Positions 32,452 to 43,700 of a DNA stretch of 64,000 nucleotides are shown piece after piece. Both the position numbers and the translations under genes were made by a program. Positions within the stretch are counted from its first letter, which is position 1, and every line of letters starts with the position of its first letter. The notes below the pieces were generated by a model that worked only from the letters and a program-made list of their open reading frames with translations, did no database searches and was not told the DNA's origin. The DNA lies in contig JAMKCF010000018.1 of assembly GCA_023634235.1 (NCBI GenBank), forward strand, positions 967,195 through 1,031,194, in the 5' to 3' direction. Source of the DNA: Pisaster brevispinus. Taxonomy: Eukaryota > Echinodermata > Asteroidea > Forcipulatida > Asteriidae.

Positions 32452-35400
32452 TCATCTGTCGATAATAGTAGGGTTGCCTTGGTTACCACTAAAACACGTT
32501 TTCATTAGCTGCTGACAGTGTGAATATTCCTCCTGTGTACAGAAAAAAACAAAAAACAAGAGGAAAATAAATCAACACAGATATTAAATTAAACAAATTG
32601 TAGAAGGATGGTTGATCCATTTCAGGCCTAGAGTTACACAGAGGCCGCAGAGGTCGTGGCCTCTAATGCCCCTGGCCTGGGTGCCCCGTCAAAAGTTTCC
32701 CATAGACTTTATTAAGGTTTTCCAACGGAAGTGCCCTTTCTTTGCAAAATGAAAAATAGCCTTGCCCTCTCAAAGATGAAAATCCAGGCCTGCCATTTAT
32801 CAATGAAACTGTGACAAAGAGATGTTATTTATAAATTTTTTAATTTATAACAGGACCCAATTTCATAGAGCTGCTTTAGCACTTAAAGCAGCTGAGCACA
32901 ACATAATTATGCTTCAAAGAATAAGGTTACCAGCCAAAACACCATGTCACATGTACAATTGTAACTGGTGTCCTGCTCATTTCTGCTAAGCATAAAATGT
33001 TTAAGCAATATTTTCTGCTTACGTAGCTCTATGAAATTTGAGTTTCAATCTGTCAAGCAATGTCCCATTGTGATGCCGGAAAATTTGCTTTATTTGTTTG
33101 CAGCTGACGGGAGTATGAGCCATGCTTATGTTGGCCTTGGCAAATGTAAATATGCTTTTAACATCACAAGACCCAAATAGCGGCCTCACTGAGGTGAATG
33201 ATGACCTAACATTGGCTGAGAGTCGTGCGCAGAGCGTACACAGGTGCATGTTTCCATTGTGAGGCCTCAGCGATGGTGGCCAATGCAAGGGGTCTATTAA
33301 ATCATTTTAGATAAAAACATAAAATCTAACCTGGTATTCGGGTTTCCCTTTCAGGAATTCTTCCCTAGCCGTAAGAAACTCCTTGAAGCCCAGGGCTGAT
33401 TGCCTACAGTCGTTTATACAGCCTTGGTGATCCATAACGAGGTTGAGCAAGGCAGACATGAAGTGTTCGTGAGTTGGAGTGTGTTCCGTTTGGAGTAATC
33501 CGATGAGTTGGTGCACCATCCCCATTTTAAACAAAGTATCTGAAATTATATCATGCAGACAAAGGATAAGTGACTTGAAAACATACTAGAAGGAATCCCT
33601 GAGTTGACGAACAAAGGCAATTATTAAGTAACTTGAGAAAAGACTAAGGGGAAGTAAATTCTTAATGCAAGTCAATAAGGTGAAAAACGAAGGCAATTCA
33701 AAAGTGACTAGAAAAAATACTAGAGGGAATCAAGGGCTCGAAATTAACACTGGACCATCGGCCCGAGGCCAGTGATTTTAGCATCGGGCCAGTAAACTCA
33801 CAACCGGTAAAGCCTGGTGGTCTTGTCTGAATAATAATAGGCTACCTCATTGTGTAACATTTTTGTGACAAAATGTTGACTAGGAATCTGATAAATATCT
33901 GTCAATTCTCTTCAGTATCGAAGTACACTACACATTAAACAAATGAGATAGATTTTCTCTTTGTGCTGGTTCAACTCATTTGGATTCCGGTCTTGTAAAA
34001 TAAATTCTGCAGCCGATTTCACGAAACGCTAGGATTAATATCGAATTAGGACGAGTAACTAGTCCTAACTTAGGATTAATCTTAAGGTTTACATGTTACA
34101 GTGCAAGGCTGGGACTCATCCTAAGTCCTAAGATTAATCCTAAGTTAGGAAGAGTTTGGTGAAATCGACGGCTGGTCCAGTAAAAATTGCCCTGCAGTCT
34201 TGTGGATATTTCCACCAAATTTGATCCCTGCAATCAGTTTCTTGATATTAAGCCATTGAGTTGACAAGCGATGGCAAGAGAAAGGTGGATCCAACAAGAT
34301 TAGGTATATCTAACACTTCTTGAGCCGAGATCCAATGAGAAAATGCAATATAACAACTACAAACAAAGTGTCTAAGATGAAAGAACCAATGCAAGTAAAA
34401 GTGACTTGAGAAGAGACTAAGAATGTAATTAACATCAACACAAAAAGGAATGACGTTCCAACTTCTTCTGCATTGACAACACATGGTATTTTGTAATATG
34501 CACATTATGCAAATCATACAATACAAGTCGAACCTCAAACAATTCTGTAATAAGATTGTTGAAAATTATGTATTTTAAAGCTTACAAAAACTATGATGCA
34601 TAGGCCCTTCAACCCTAACCCTCGACGTGCATCCTCCCAAATCCTCTCCTTGTCTAATTGTGGAGGATTGAGGACTGTAGGCCCAAATAACAATTGCTCA
34701 TCACTGGGCCAGGCACACCAAATCTTAGCAAAGTCCAAACATGTTGGTGTGAAGTGACATAAGAGTGTTGGATATTCGAGGATCGAGGACTGTCAACCCA
34801 AATAACAATTGCTTGTATGACTTGGCCAGGCATACCAAATCTTAGCCAAGTCCAAACATTTCAGGGTTTAGCTGCCATAGAGAGAATGGTTGGGGTCATC
34901 TGTGGGCAAGTGGCCCTGGAGATTAGGAATTTTATTGGTTCATACTCTAGTCAGACAGAAACTTTTTCCTACCTTTGAAATCTGTCGGCATTTGGAAGAA
35001 AGCTTGGAGCATGAATGCTGATTTGATTTGTAGTTTCTCCACATCGCTCTGCATGGCACGCATCAAAACGGAGAAACCATCTTTGTCAACGAAAACCTTC
35101 TGACAGTCTTGGTTATCCCTGGCTAAACCTAATAAATAATAATAATAACAAATAATAGTGGCTTAATATTTACTGCTCAAATCCATTACTCAGTGACACT
35201 CATGGCACTCGAACATTATTACCCCTGGTCACTGGGCCATTTATTTCGTTCCTCAAACCATCTCAGCTCCCTGGGGAGTAAACAGCCGGTGCTGCTCTGT
35301 AGCGCACCAAGCTAAATCAATCACAAGAACCATCTCTGCCCTCACAGGTACCCATTTACCCCTAAATGAGAAGCCATTAGAATTAAGTGACCTTGCTCAA

Positions 35401-37798
35401 GGACACATGTGTGATGACCAGGGCCCACTTTTATAGAGCTGTTTATGAACTAAAATTAGCTCAGCACAACAAAATTATGCTTATCAATATAAAGTTACCA
35501 GCCAAAATAGCAAGTCACATGTACAATTTGTGACTTGTATCCTGCAGGTTTTTGCTCAGCAGGAAAAGTTTTAACACAATCTTCTGCTGAAGCAGCTCTA
35601 TAAATTTTGACCCTGGATTTGAACCCATGGCCTGATACTAGAACTGAAATTTGATGCATTTAAGGGCCATGTCACACGAGGCAATTTACAGGCAACCAGT
35701 TCCAGGCAATCTCCATGAAGAAACGGCATTCACATTTCAATGTTCATATATTTTTCTTGGGGATCGTAAGACATTGTTTGAAAAATGACTCTGTGCTAGC
35801 AAAGTGGTCCTGTAGCATGCACTACAGTTGGTTGCCTCCAAGTTGCCTGTAAAAGTTGCCTCGTGTGACAAGGCCCTAACAGCCACGACACGCCAAAAGG
35901 AAGGAAAAACATGTTTAAAGATAAAAATAGGACAAAATTCAAAGTATTTTTTACAAATACAATGAGATTAAAGACTCTTACAAGATAAAGCATACAGGGC
36001 CTTGATCCTAACAGTAGAGGAGGAGTCCTTATCCACTGCAGCCAGCATTTTCTCAATCCCTCCCATTTCCAGCAGCACCTTTTGGTTGAGTGGAACATTC
36101 TGGACCAAGTTGGCTATCAAATCAAATGTCCTCCATCTGACCTCTGACCTGGGATGGTCCATTAGCTGGGGGAGGAGTTGTGTGCCACCGACCTTGTGGA
36201 AGTCTGTGAACAGAACAGAGGAGGGCTGGTAATGTAACAGAACAAACCTCAAACCAGACATTTTCATTGGGGGGGGGGGTGGGGGGCAAGCGAGGTACAG
36301 ACATAATTTAGGGGGATTTTAATGATTTTTTGCACCTTTTTAGTTCTCATTTGGGGGCGGGGGAGCAAGGGTTCTTCCCTTCTGGTTCTGGTTACTGTAC
36401 TGCTCAAAAGCAACTAGCACTGTAATGTGTTTAACCTGCAGACATCTGCATTGGTTTTTCAAAAATCAGTTTGTCTGCTGCCGCCTAGTGTCTGAAAATC
36501 TCCAATTGAGAATTAACAATTCTGACCTTGCGCATTATCAATTGTATCGCTGAGGTCTTTAAGGTTCTCTAGAGCCTCTTCTACTTTCTCCTCATCCTCC
36601 TCAAGTTCAGAATCCATCTTGAGTCTCACCGTCTCCAGAAACGATTTCATGTCTTTTACCTCATCTTTGTACATCTCGGCGAACACCTTCTCAAGGAACT
36701 CCTTCCTCTATAAGATAATCAAGAATCCAAAATTTTAATTTGGGAGCAATGGCTATCCTAGGACTTGATCTCAGAAAATACTTCTTGAAAAAGAAAGAGA
36801 GTATCCACTAGGCCAATCATGACGAGAATGCAGGCCAAAAAATATGACTTGTTAAAATCTCAAATAATAAACCAAGGGAAACTGACTGGGTAAATTTTTA
36901 ACAATTTAGGGTTGAACAAGGAAAAATTGACTCAAGCTTGACTTGAACCTGCAACCTCTGCAACGTGCCGATAAATGTGGGCGGTCTCCCTAGTTCGACA
37001 ACATTTTCTTCGTTCAAGGGTGCCAGTCAAACGCCATTCAGCCTGTGACTGCCCTATAGCCAGCATGGCCAGGGTTCACACCCAAGTTCAAAATCTTATT
37101 ACAAAATGTAAACAACCTCCCAACACTGCAGCGATAACGAGAACGAGAACGACGCAAAGAGAACGCATTCTATTGGTTGAATGAGCGTGTGCGTATTCTG
37201 CGTGGAGTAATTCAACCAATAGATTGCGTTCTCTTTGCGTCGTGATCGTTATCGTTTTTGTTATCGCTGCAGTGTGACTCAGCCTTTAGAACAGCAGAAT
37301 CATCACTTTGGTGTGTGACAAGGGAGCAGAGAAAGACACAATACGTGGGCAGCATCGATCGACAATTACTACTACGGGTGGGTCTTATTCTTATTTTAGT
37401 TTTAGCAACTTGCATGGCAATGACGCCAAGGGTTAAAACTATTTATTACCCCTGTTCATTGGGTCAAAAGCATTCCGGAAACATCCTTAACTCCTTTGGA
37501 GTATGCAGCACCGATAGCCAAAAAGGCCCACAGGTTGCTATCATCCAATCTCTACCCTCACTGTTGACAGCTCTGGCACGGCAAGCCAGCTACGTGTCGA
37601 CATGCACTCATGAAACTAAGTCTAAGATATTACCTCCGGATCTAAAGGAGCACATTCTCGTTCCCCAGAGTCCCCACTCGCTGCCTCTTCGTTGGGTGTG
37701 TTGGCGATAGCCATTTGCAAGACTCCTTCCATTGACCTGGGGTATCTACGTCGATTGGACGATGAACTGTCATCGTTGTTTTCACCTGAGCTTGCCAT
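32452..37798 (-). CDS. HSPBP1: HSPBP1, Hsp70-binding protein 1 (Fes1-type nucleotide exchange factor)
   Basis: Six exons in coding order: 37798-37634, 36707-36527, 36203-35982, 35128-34973, 33539-33331 and 32532-32452. They total 1014 nt and 337 aa with matching phases; human HSPBP1 is about 360 aa. The N terminus is polar and Ser-rich, then RYPRSMEGVLQMAI starts the conserved part. The armadillo-like repeats include GGTQLLPQLMDHPRSEVRW, ANLVQNVPLNQKVLLEMGG, IKALYALSCLARDN and HQLIGLLQTEHTPTHEHFMSALLNL (positions about 110-310). The last exon encodes EEYSHCQQLMKTCF, matching the human C terminus. HSPBP1 binds the Hsp70 ATPase domain, promotes nucleotide release and inhibits the CHIP ubiquitin ligase in the cytosol. 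Nothing in the frame looks broken. Introns contain a SINE split by a MITE and two MITEs of other families. Confidence 0.93.
32625..32795. mobile_element. Family-I short element
   Basis: Runs from TTTCAGGCCTAGAGTTACAC to AATCCAGGCCTG. Intron 5 of HSPBP1. Close to the copy at 29525-29680. Confidence 0.6.
32853..33042. mobile_element. Family-A MITE
   Basis: ACCCAATTTCATAGAGCTGC and GTAGCTCTATGAAATTTGA ends, with interior GGTTACCAGCCAAAACACCA. Intron 5 of HSPBP1. Confidence 0.8.
34012..34172. mobile_element. Family-E inverted-repeat element
   Basis: GCCGATTTCACGAAACGCTAG pairs loosely with TTTGGTGAAATCGACGGC; internal AACTTAGGATTAATC and GATTAATCCTAAGTT are also inverted. Relatives at 40131-40276 and 57483-57627. 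Confidence 0.75.
35133..35660. mobile_element. SINE-4 interrupted by a family-A MITE
   Basis: The left part has CTGGTCACTGGGCCATTTAT and CACAGGTACCCATTTACCCC. The right part has GGATTTGAACCCATGGCCTG, a B box-like end. The MITE takes up 35421-35613. It starts five bases beyond the upstream edge of an HSPBP1 exon (35128). Confidence 0.75.
35421..35613. mobile_element. Family-A MITE nested in SINE-4
   Basis: GGGCCCACTTTTATAGAGCTG and CAGCTCTATAAATTTTGACCC ends; interior AAGTTACCAGCCAAAATAGC. Confidence 0.8.
36905..37110 (-). mobile_element. SINE-2, tRNA-derived
   Basis: GGGTTGAACAAGGAAAAATTG, TTGAACCTGCAACCTCTG, GGGTGCCAGTCAAACGCCAT and ATCACACCCAAG-like words are shared with 44908-45140 and 57095-57345. 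HSPBP1 intron 1. Confidence 0.65.
37123..37275. mobile_element. Family-D MITE with inverted repeats of about 60 bp
   Basis: ACACTGCAGCGATAACGAGA, CGACGCAAAGAGAACGCATT and CTATTGGTTGAAT on the left are mirrored on the right. It lies directly beside SINE-2, in HSPBP1 intron 1. No other copy seen. Confidence 0.85.
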
Positions 37799-39494
37799 TT
37801 CCTGTTTCTTGAATGAATAGAAAATGTACAGAGTTTGTTCAGACAAAATATCTGCTTTGCACCAAACAGTAAAACTAAAAGAAAATAGATTGGACTTCAT
37901 GACTTGATAATTGATGTAACAACATTCCACTACAGTCATGACAGTACCGAAAAGTGACAGTAAAATAAAACTACTCACTAGGTAAACTACATTTACTAAA
38001 CACTACTAACACAGGTCAGAGTTGTTGCGGTAATTAATGTTAACCCATGGAGGTATTCTACCTCCATGGTTAACCTAACACTAACAGTGAAAACACACAA
38101 TCCTCTTTAGTCTTACTTAGCAGTCGGACTACCGGACTACCCATCGGACTACCGGACTACCCATTACTCCATCAGACTCAGAAGCAGTCAGAACTAACTG
38201 TTTTTATGTACATGTATGTATGTTATTGTTAATTATGTTTCACAGTTTCACATTGATTTTAACTAGGCCCTAATAACAATAACTTTTCAATATCAAATTA
38301 TTAACATGTTTAACAAGTTAAACAAAAGTTAACCACTCCCTCACCTTCTAAAAACAATCTGCAAAAAACCAAATAACGTTCATAAACTAACACTTTCAGT
38401 TACCACATTCAGACATTGAGGAAACAACACATGACATAGGACTGACTAGGACTTTAACAGTAAGACTGAGTTGGAATCTTCCAGAAAGATGTCTAATATT
38501 TTACGCATGTGTTGTCTGAACTTTGAACTTGTTAAATGCACATGTCCATCGTCCATCGGTCCCCCAAAGTAACAAAAATGGAAGGACTGGTGGTACGAGT
38601 CTTTTCCCCAATAAAAGTAAACGGCGCCCTCAATCAGCAGAAACCATCCAACCGCTCACATACTTACAATTTTACGAAAACAGTCAGCTGCAAAATCTTC
38701 AAATTGATAACTTTGAAAAACATTTCATGGTAAGTTATAATGGAAAATTATGGTCTGGAATACATTATGATCCTGTCTGTACCTTTCAGTAGCTGTTACA
38801 CTGTGTATTTGACTTTCAATTAATGTTTATTCTTTGGAAGTTGAAGTCCAGTTGTCAGAAAGCGTTCTTGGCAACGCTTTTCAGCGTCAACGACCAGCAC
38901 TTCCCTGCATGAGTTTGTGCACACAAAAACTCTAGCTCTATCTCTAGTCTAGTGTTATGAATAAAAAAAAATAATAATAAGATATTTTTTTTTGCAAATC
39001 GTGTGCCATTGTTTTAGAAATGTTTGCTTTAAGTTATTATTCCAGTATGGCTTGTTTTAATTTTGCTTTAAAAGAGAGGCTTTTTTTTAAGTATTGTATT
39101 TAAAATTAAATTTATAAAATACTAACTTTTTATTTTTTAAGTACAATTTCTCTCCATTTATTTATTTTAAGAAGCAATAATTTTTCACTTTAAAAAAAAT
39201 TAGTTGATTTATGATGAGGCACAAACAGTTAAAAAAAGTCTTTAATTAAAAAGGCCCTTTGTAGGGGCTTATTGACTTTTGTAAATGTGTGGTTTAAATT
39301 CCATTGATTAATACTTAATAATAATAGGATAATTTGTGTTGTAAATTTAAAATTCCAAAAACTAAAACATGTTTCCCACAAGGTATTTGGAGCTATGTTC
39401 AAAATATGACTGAGATCCATTTATTTATAATAGTAACACCCTAAGAAGAGTAAGGGTTAAATATGTACTTTACTTGTACTAAACATACTTGGTG

Positions 39495-39765
39495 TTGTGG
39501 CACAATCTGAAGTCTACCATGCCAGAAACCACTGGGGTACTGCACTGCGGCAAAACCCTTCTTTTAATGACAAGTGTACTGGGTTCTTTGATATGCATTA
39601 AACAACACACTACATCTACACTACGGCTTTATGTTCGAAGGGCTCAGCAATAATAATGCTTTTAAGTGTCTTTAAGTACCTGTGTCAACACTGAGACTCG
39701 AACCCCGTTCTGCTGATAAAAACAACCAAACTTGTTGAGTCCAGTGTGCTTGACCGACAAAATGC
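39495..39765 (-). mobile_element. V/Deu-like SINE, reverse
   Basis: GACAAGTGTACTGGGTTCTT and GACTCGAACCCCGTTCTGCTG are the reverse of the element at 3830-4345. Confidence 0.6.
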
Positions 39766-40130
39766 CACTTCTAATGATGGTTTTACCTCTTCTTAATAAT
39801 TATACCTTACTTTTGCAGATCATTCTCCAAGTGACTGAACACTATTTGAATCTGGTTCAGATTTACGCAGACTTGAAACAAGACCAGAGACATGTAGTAA
39901 ACTAGCCAAGCAGATCTGGGAGCTAGTCTTTTCTCAAGGGAGAAGTATGAACATATTTCCACCAATGGATGGCTGTCAGTAAACTTTGTCACATTGATTG
40001 AGGTAAAGATGCATTTACAAACGAGTTAAAAACAAAAAATAAATAAATAATTTTCTTTTGTTTGCATATCTGCCACAAATCGCGCCTTCAATTCGCACAT
40101 AAAGGCTCGATTTGTTAGCTCGGTTACACT

Positions 40131-40276
40131 GCTAGATTTCACAAAGAGCTAAGATTGATCTTATTTGCGAATAAGTCTTAATTGCTAAGCAAAATTCAAT
40201 GTCACAATACAAATCACTATGGTGATACTGACAACTCTTCTTAAGATGAATCTTAGTGCTTTTGTGAAACAGAGCC
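40131..40276. mobile_element. Family-E inverted-repeat element
   Basis: AGATTTCACAAAGAGCTAAG and CTTTTGTGAAACAGAGCC; interior ATCACTATGGTGATACTG is shared with 57483-57627. Confidence 0.65.
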
Positions 40277-40570
40277 GGCCCAATTAAAGGCGCTTCAGGG
40301 CTTGTCCAAATCCCCAGATTAGAGGTGGAATAATTTCATTGATATATTCCAATACCAATGTCTTCAGGGTCAACAAACTATTCAATAGAAATAAGAAATT
40401 TAGTAACAGTATTGGGAACAACTTTCCTTGTAATTTTATGTGGAAGTATTTCAGACAGCAGGAAATTTTGGTACTTTTGTCAGGTTGATCAAAAGTAAGT
40501 TTTGTAGTTTATTTTTCAAAAGTGTTGTTTACTAACACAATTATGAACTGTATATACCATTAAACTTTGA

Positions 40571-40776
40571 CACACCTTGACGTAATCAAATTTGTATAAT
40601 CTTTTTGTTTTTAAACTCATGGTAAAATGTTTGATTTATTCAGCCGCCCTTGAGGTCCACCATGGCATCTTGACACACCTTGACGAAATCAAATTTGTGT
40701 AATCTTTTTGTTTTTAACCTCATGGTGAAATGTTTGATTCATTCAGCCGGCCTTTAGGTCCACCATGGCGTCTGTA
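40571..40776 (+). repeat. 103-bp tandem duplication of the LRRC56 start region
   Basis: Two copies begin at 40571 and 40674 with CACACCTTGACG and run through AATCTTTTTGTTTTTAA, TTCAGCCG and GTCCACCATGGC. Both copies carry an ATG (40662 and 40765, exactly 103 bp apart) in the same context. The first reads ATG GCA TCT TGA, so only the second opens LRRC56. Confidence 0.9.
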
Positions 40777-43700
40777 CACATCACAAATTTCGGCAGCGTC
40801 GATGTCAACCCAGAGCCGATTCCGGTGGAGGATACGGAGTTCCTACTGGAGGATTACTTGTCGGCAGCAAAAATGGTAACTTGAAATTCCAGATCAGTCT
40901 TAAGACCTTCGCCATAACCAGCGATCCATAAACTTGATACCATACAAGGCATTGCACCAGACGTTATTCAAATTCTAACTCGCAAATGGCTAATTCAATC
41001 GGGGCTCTGTGGGACGATAGGTGGCAGCAGACTTACCTGGTAATTTTCCATTGTTTACGTACTACTGAGCTTGCGCGTATTTCCAAGAACAATGCTTTTA
41101 CCTGATAAGTCTGCTGCCACCTAGTGTTTCCCAAAGTCTCCCATTTGGGTAACTGTCAAATTGCATCAACACCTTCTGAGAGAATTTATTTTGACTTTTT
41201 GTTTTGAATTACAGAAGGAAATGACCGGTGTAGACGAACTTGATGAGGTCAAATTCTTAGAGATGAGGGTTGACACCACGGAAACAAGTCTGGGTAACTT
41301 TGGTGAGTAGTTGTTTTTTGTTTTTGGGTTTTTTTTGGGGGGGGTGATCTTCCCAACAAGGGAATTCGACAAATCTGCCACAATGCGAATATAAAAGCCA
41401 AGCTGGGATAGTTTAGTGTCTATGATTATGAATTGCACAAGTCAATAAATTGTGATTCAGTAACCAGACAACAATACTTATTCTAGTCATTATTAAATCA
41501 GCAGTTAGCCTGGCTGGATTCGAACCCACGACCTTGTGTTTGCAAGTCCTGCAGTCTAACCACTTGACCTCGTTTACAACTGAGTTTGTTGAAAACTTGA
41601 CACTTTTGTACAATGTCAAAATTAAATTGGGTTTGCGTTCCACTTAATGGTTTTTATAAATACCACTAAATCTGTAAAAAAATGAACACACTCCTGCCCA
41701 ACTTTGAATTGTACTGGAAATATCGAGAGCAGACCATGTAATGTCTGTACAATAATAGTATCAATTCATGTTCAACCTATAATCGATAGCCAATCACAAC
41801 AACTATGCATGACACCTACAGGTACAATGGTGCCCAACTTGAAGCACCTTAAGCTAAGCAACAGTGTAATCGCAACAGTTCGTGATCTAGGGACGTCGTT
41901 AGAGAACCTGCGTGTTTTATGGATGTCCAGATGCTGCCTGTGTGACCTGGACGGCATGGGATCAATGTCCTCCCTACAGGTAAGCAATCTTGTTTGTAAG
42001 TGTGACATATCAGATTAATCCAATAGACCTTTATCGTGCTGCCACCATCTTGGTCATGTTCCCTGTATCCAGTAACAGTAATGAATGCTAACATTCATAG
42101 TACAAAAAGGAACAAGACTATATATCTCCTTCCAGCCTCAGTTTGGTTACATTGATTTGAATGGGACAAAATCAAGATGGCTGCACCATGATAAAGGTCT
42201 ATAAGCCCAACCCATCAAGTTCCTCACGATGACACTCATCAGTCTTCTACGACTTGCGACTCTGGCTTGAGTCACGTTATTGATTACTTGACCATTTGGA
42301 CCCGGACTTGGGACTCGAACTTTGGACTCGGACACAACCTGTGTGACTCATAACTCGGACACAACCTGTGTGACTCATAACTCGGACACAACCTGTGTGA
42401 CTCATAACTCGGACACAACCTGTGTGACTCATAACTCGGACACAACCTGTGTGACTCATAACTCGGACACAACCTGTGTGACTCATAACTCGGACACAAC
42501 CTGTGTGACTCATAACTCGGACACAACCTGTGTGACTCATAACTCGGACACAACCTGTGTGACTCATAACTCGGACACAACCTGTGTGACTCATAACTCG
42601 GACACAACCTGTGTGACTCATAACTCGGACACAACCTGTGTGACTCATAACTCGGACACAACCTGTGTGACTCATAACTCGGACACAACCTGTGTGACTC
42701 ATAACTCGGACACAACCTGTGTGACTCATAACTCGGACACAACCTGTGTGACTCATAACTCGGACACAACCTGTGTGACTCATAACTCGGACACAACCTG
42801 TGTGACTCATAACTCGGACACAACCTGTGTGACTCATAACTCGGACTCAGACTCATCCAAAATGTTTCGAGACTAGACACTGAAGACTGAAACTTGAGGA
42901 TTGAGGATGCAAATACAAAACTGCTGCTCCTGTTGACTGTACAGCTGTGTTTCTGCCCCCTCCCCCCCCCTTATCAACGATCAACTGATTAATGTAGGCA
43001 TACAGCCTTTCTTCATTCTGGTTTCTCGGCTGTGCTATTGAAAATAAATTTCACCTTGCTCTCTTTTTTGTTAAGCTACAGTTGCATGCCTGTTCATGGT
43101 ATTTCTGGGCTTGCTTTTTAGATCCATGCAACCTGGTTCGAATCCCACCCAGGACTCCAGCCATAAATGAGGATAAAGTAGCCAGCATCAAAATACTGTA
43201 GATTTACCAATAAGAAACACCACTCCACTCCATAGTATTTACGTTGATCAACATTTTGACTCCTTTACTACACATAGACAGAATTTTAACACAAAGTTTG
43301 TTTTTTTCCCCATGTTTAGGAGCTGTACCTAGCATATAATGACATTTCCGACCTTAGTCCGTGCAGTATGCTTGAGAAACTGCAATTACTGGACATTGAG
43401 GGGTGAGTCTGCTGCTAGACCTATATTCAAGTGGCAGTCCATTGGACAGCCATAACGTTTGCTGGACGGCATCATTGTGCTGAAGTAATGGAGCAATCCT
43501 ACATGAGTGAATACGCGCATCAGTATTTTTAACATGTCAATGGAACGTTCTGGCAGTCCAAGAGAATGGTCCACGAGCAAGAACTGGAATACTGAATCAT
43601 TTCAATTAGAACGTTCCTACCGTTCCGACTTTTGAGATGCTCTCTAAAAAAAATGTTCTCTTTGTTTTTCACTTCTGCAGGAACAACATAGACGACATGT

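Larger units (their letters stand above)
37799..40560. other. Divergent intergenic region between HSPBP1 and LRRC56
   Basis: No coding exon recognised. It should hold both promoters. It contains CGGACTACCGGACTACCCAT in two near-identical copies at about 38125-38165, an AT-rich block at 38950-39430, an inverted SINE at about 39495-39765 and a family-E inverted repeat at 40131-40276. I found no clear RFX X-box for the ciliary gene. Confidence 0.55.

Noticed and set aside
37258..37710. 150-codon plus-strand frame antisense to HSPBP1 exon 1
   Set aside because: It overlaps a confirmed exon on the opposite strand and a MITE arm, with no homology. Treated as a shadow.
41704..42018. Single 104-codon ORF as the LRRC56 exon
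   Set aside because: Only 41822-41979 is exon. The rest reads into intron, as shown by splice borders and the matched phase with 41302 and 43320.
42277..42880. Long open frames on both strands through 42325-42846
   Set aside because: The 27-bp period is divisible by three and happens to lack stops. The region is intronic in a well-supported LRRC56 model.
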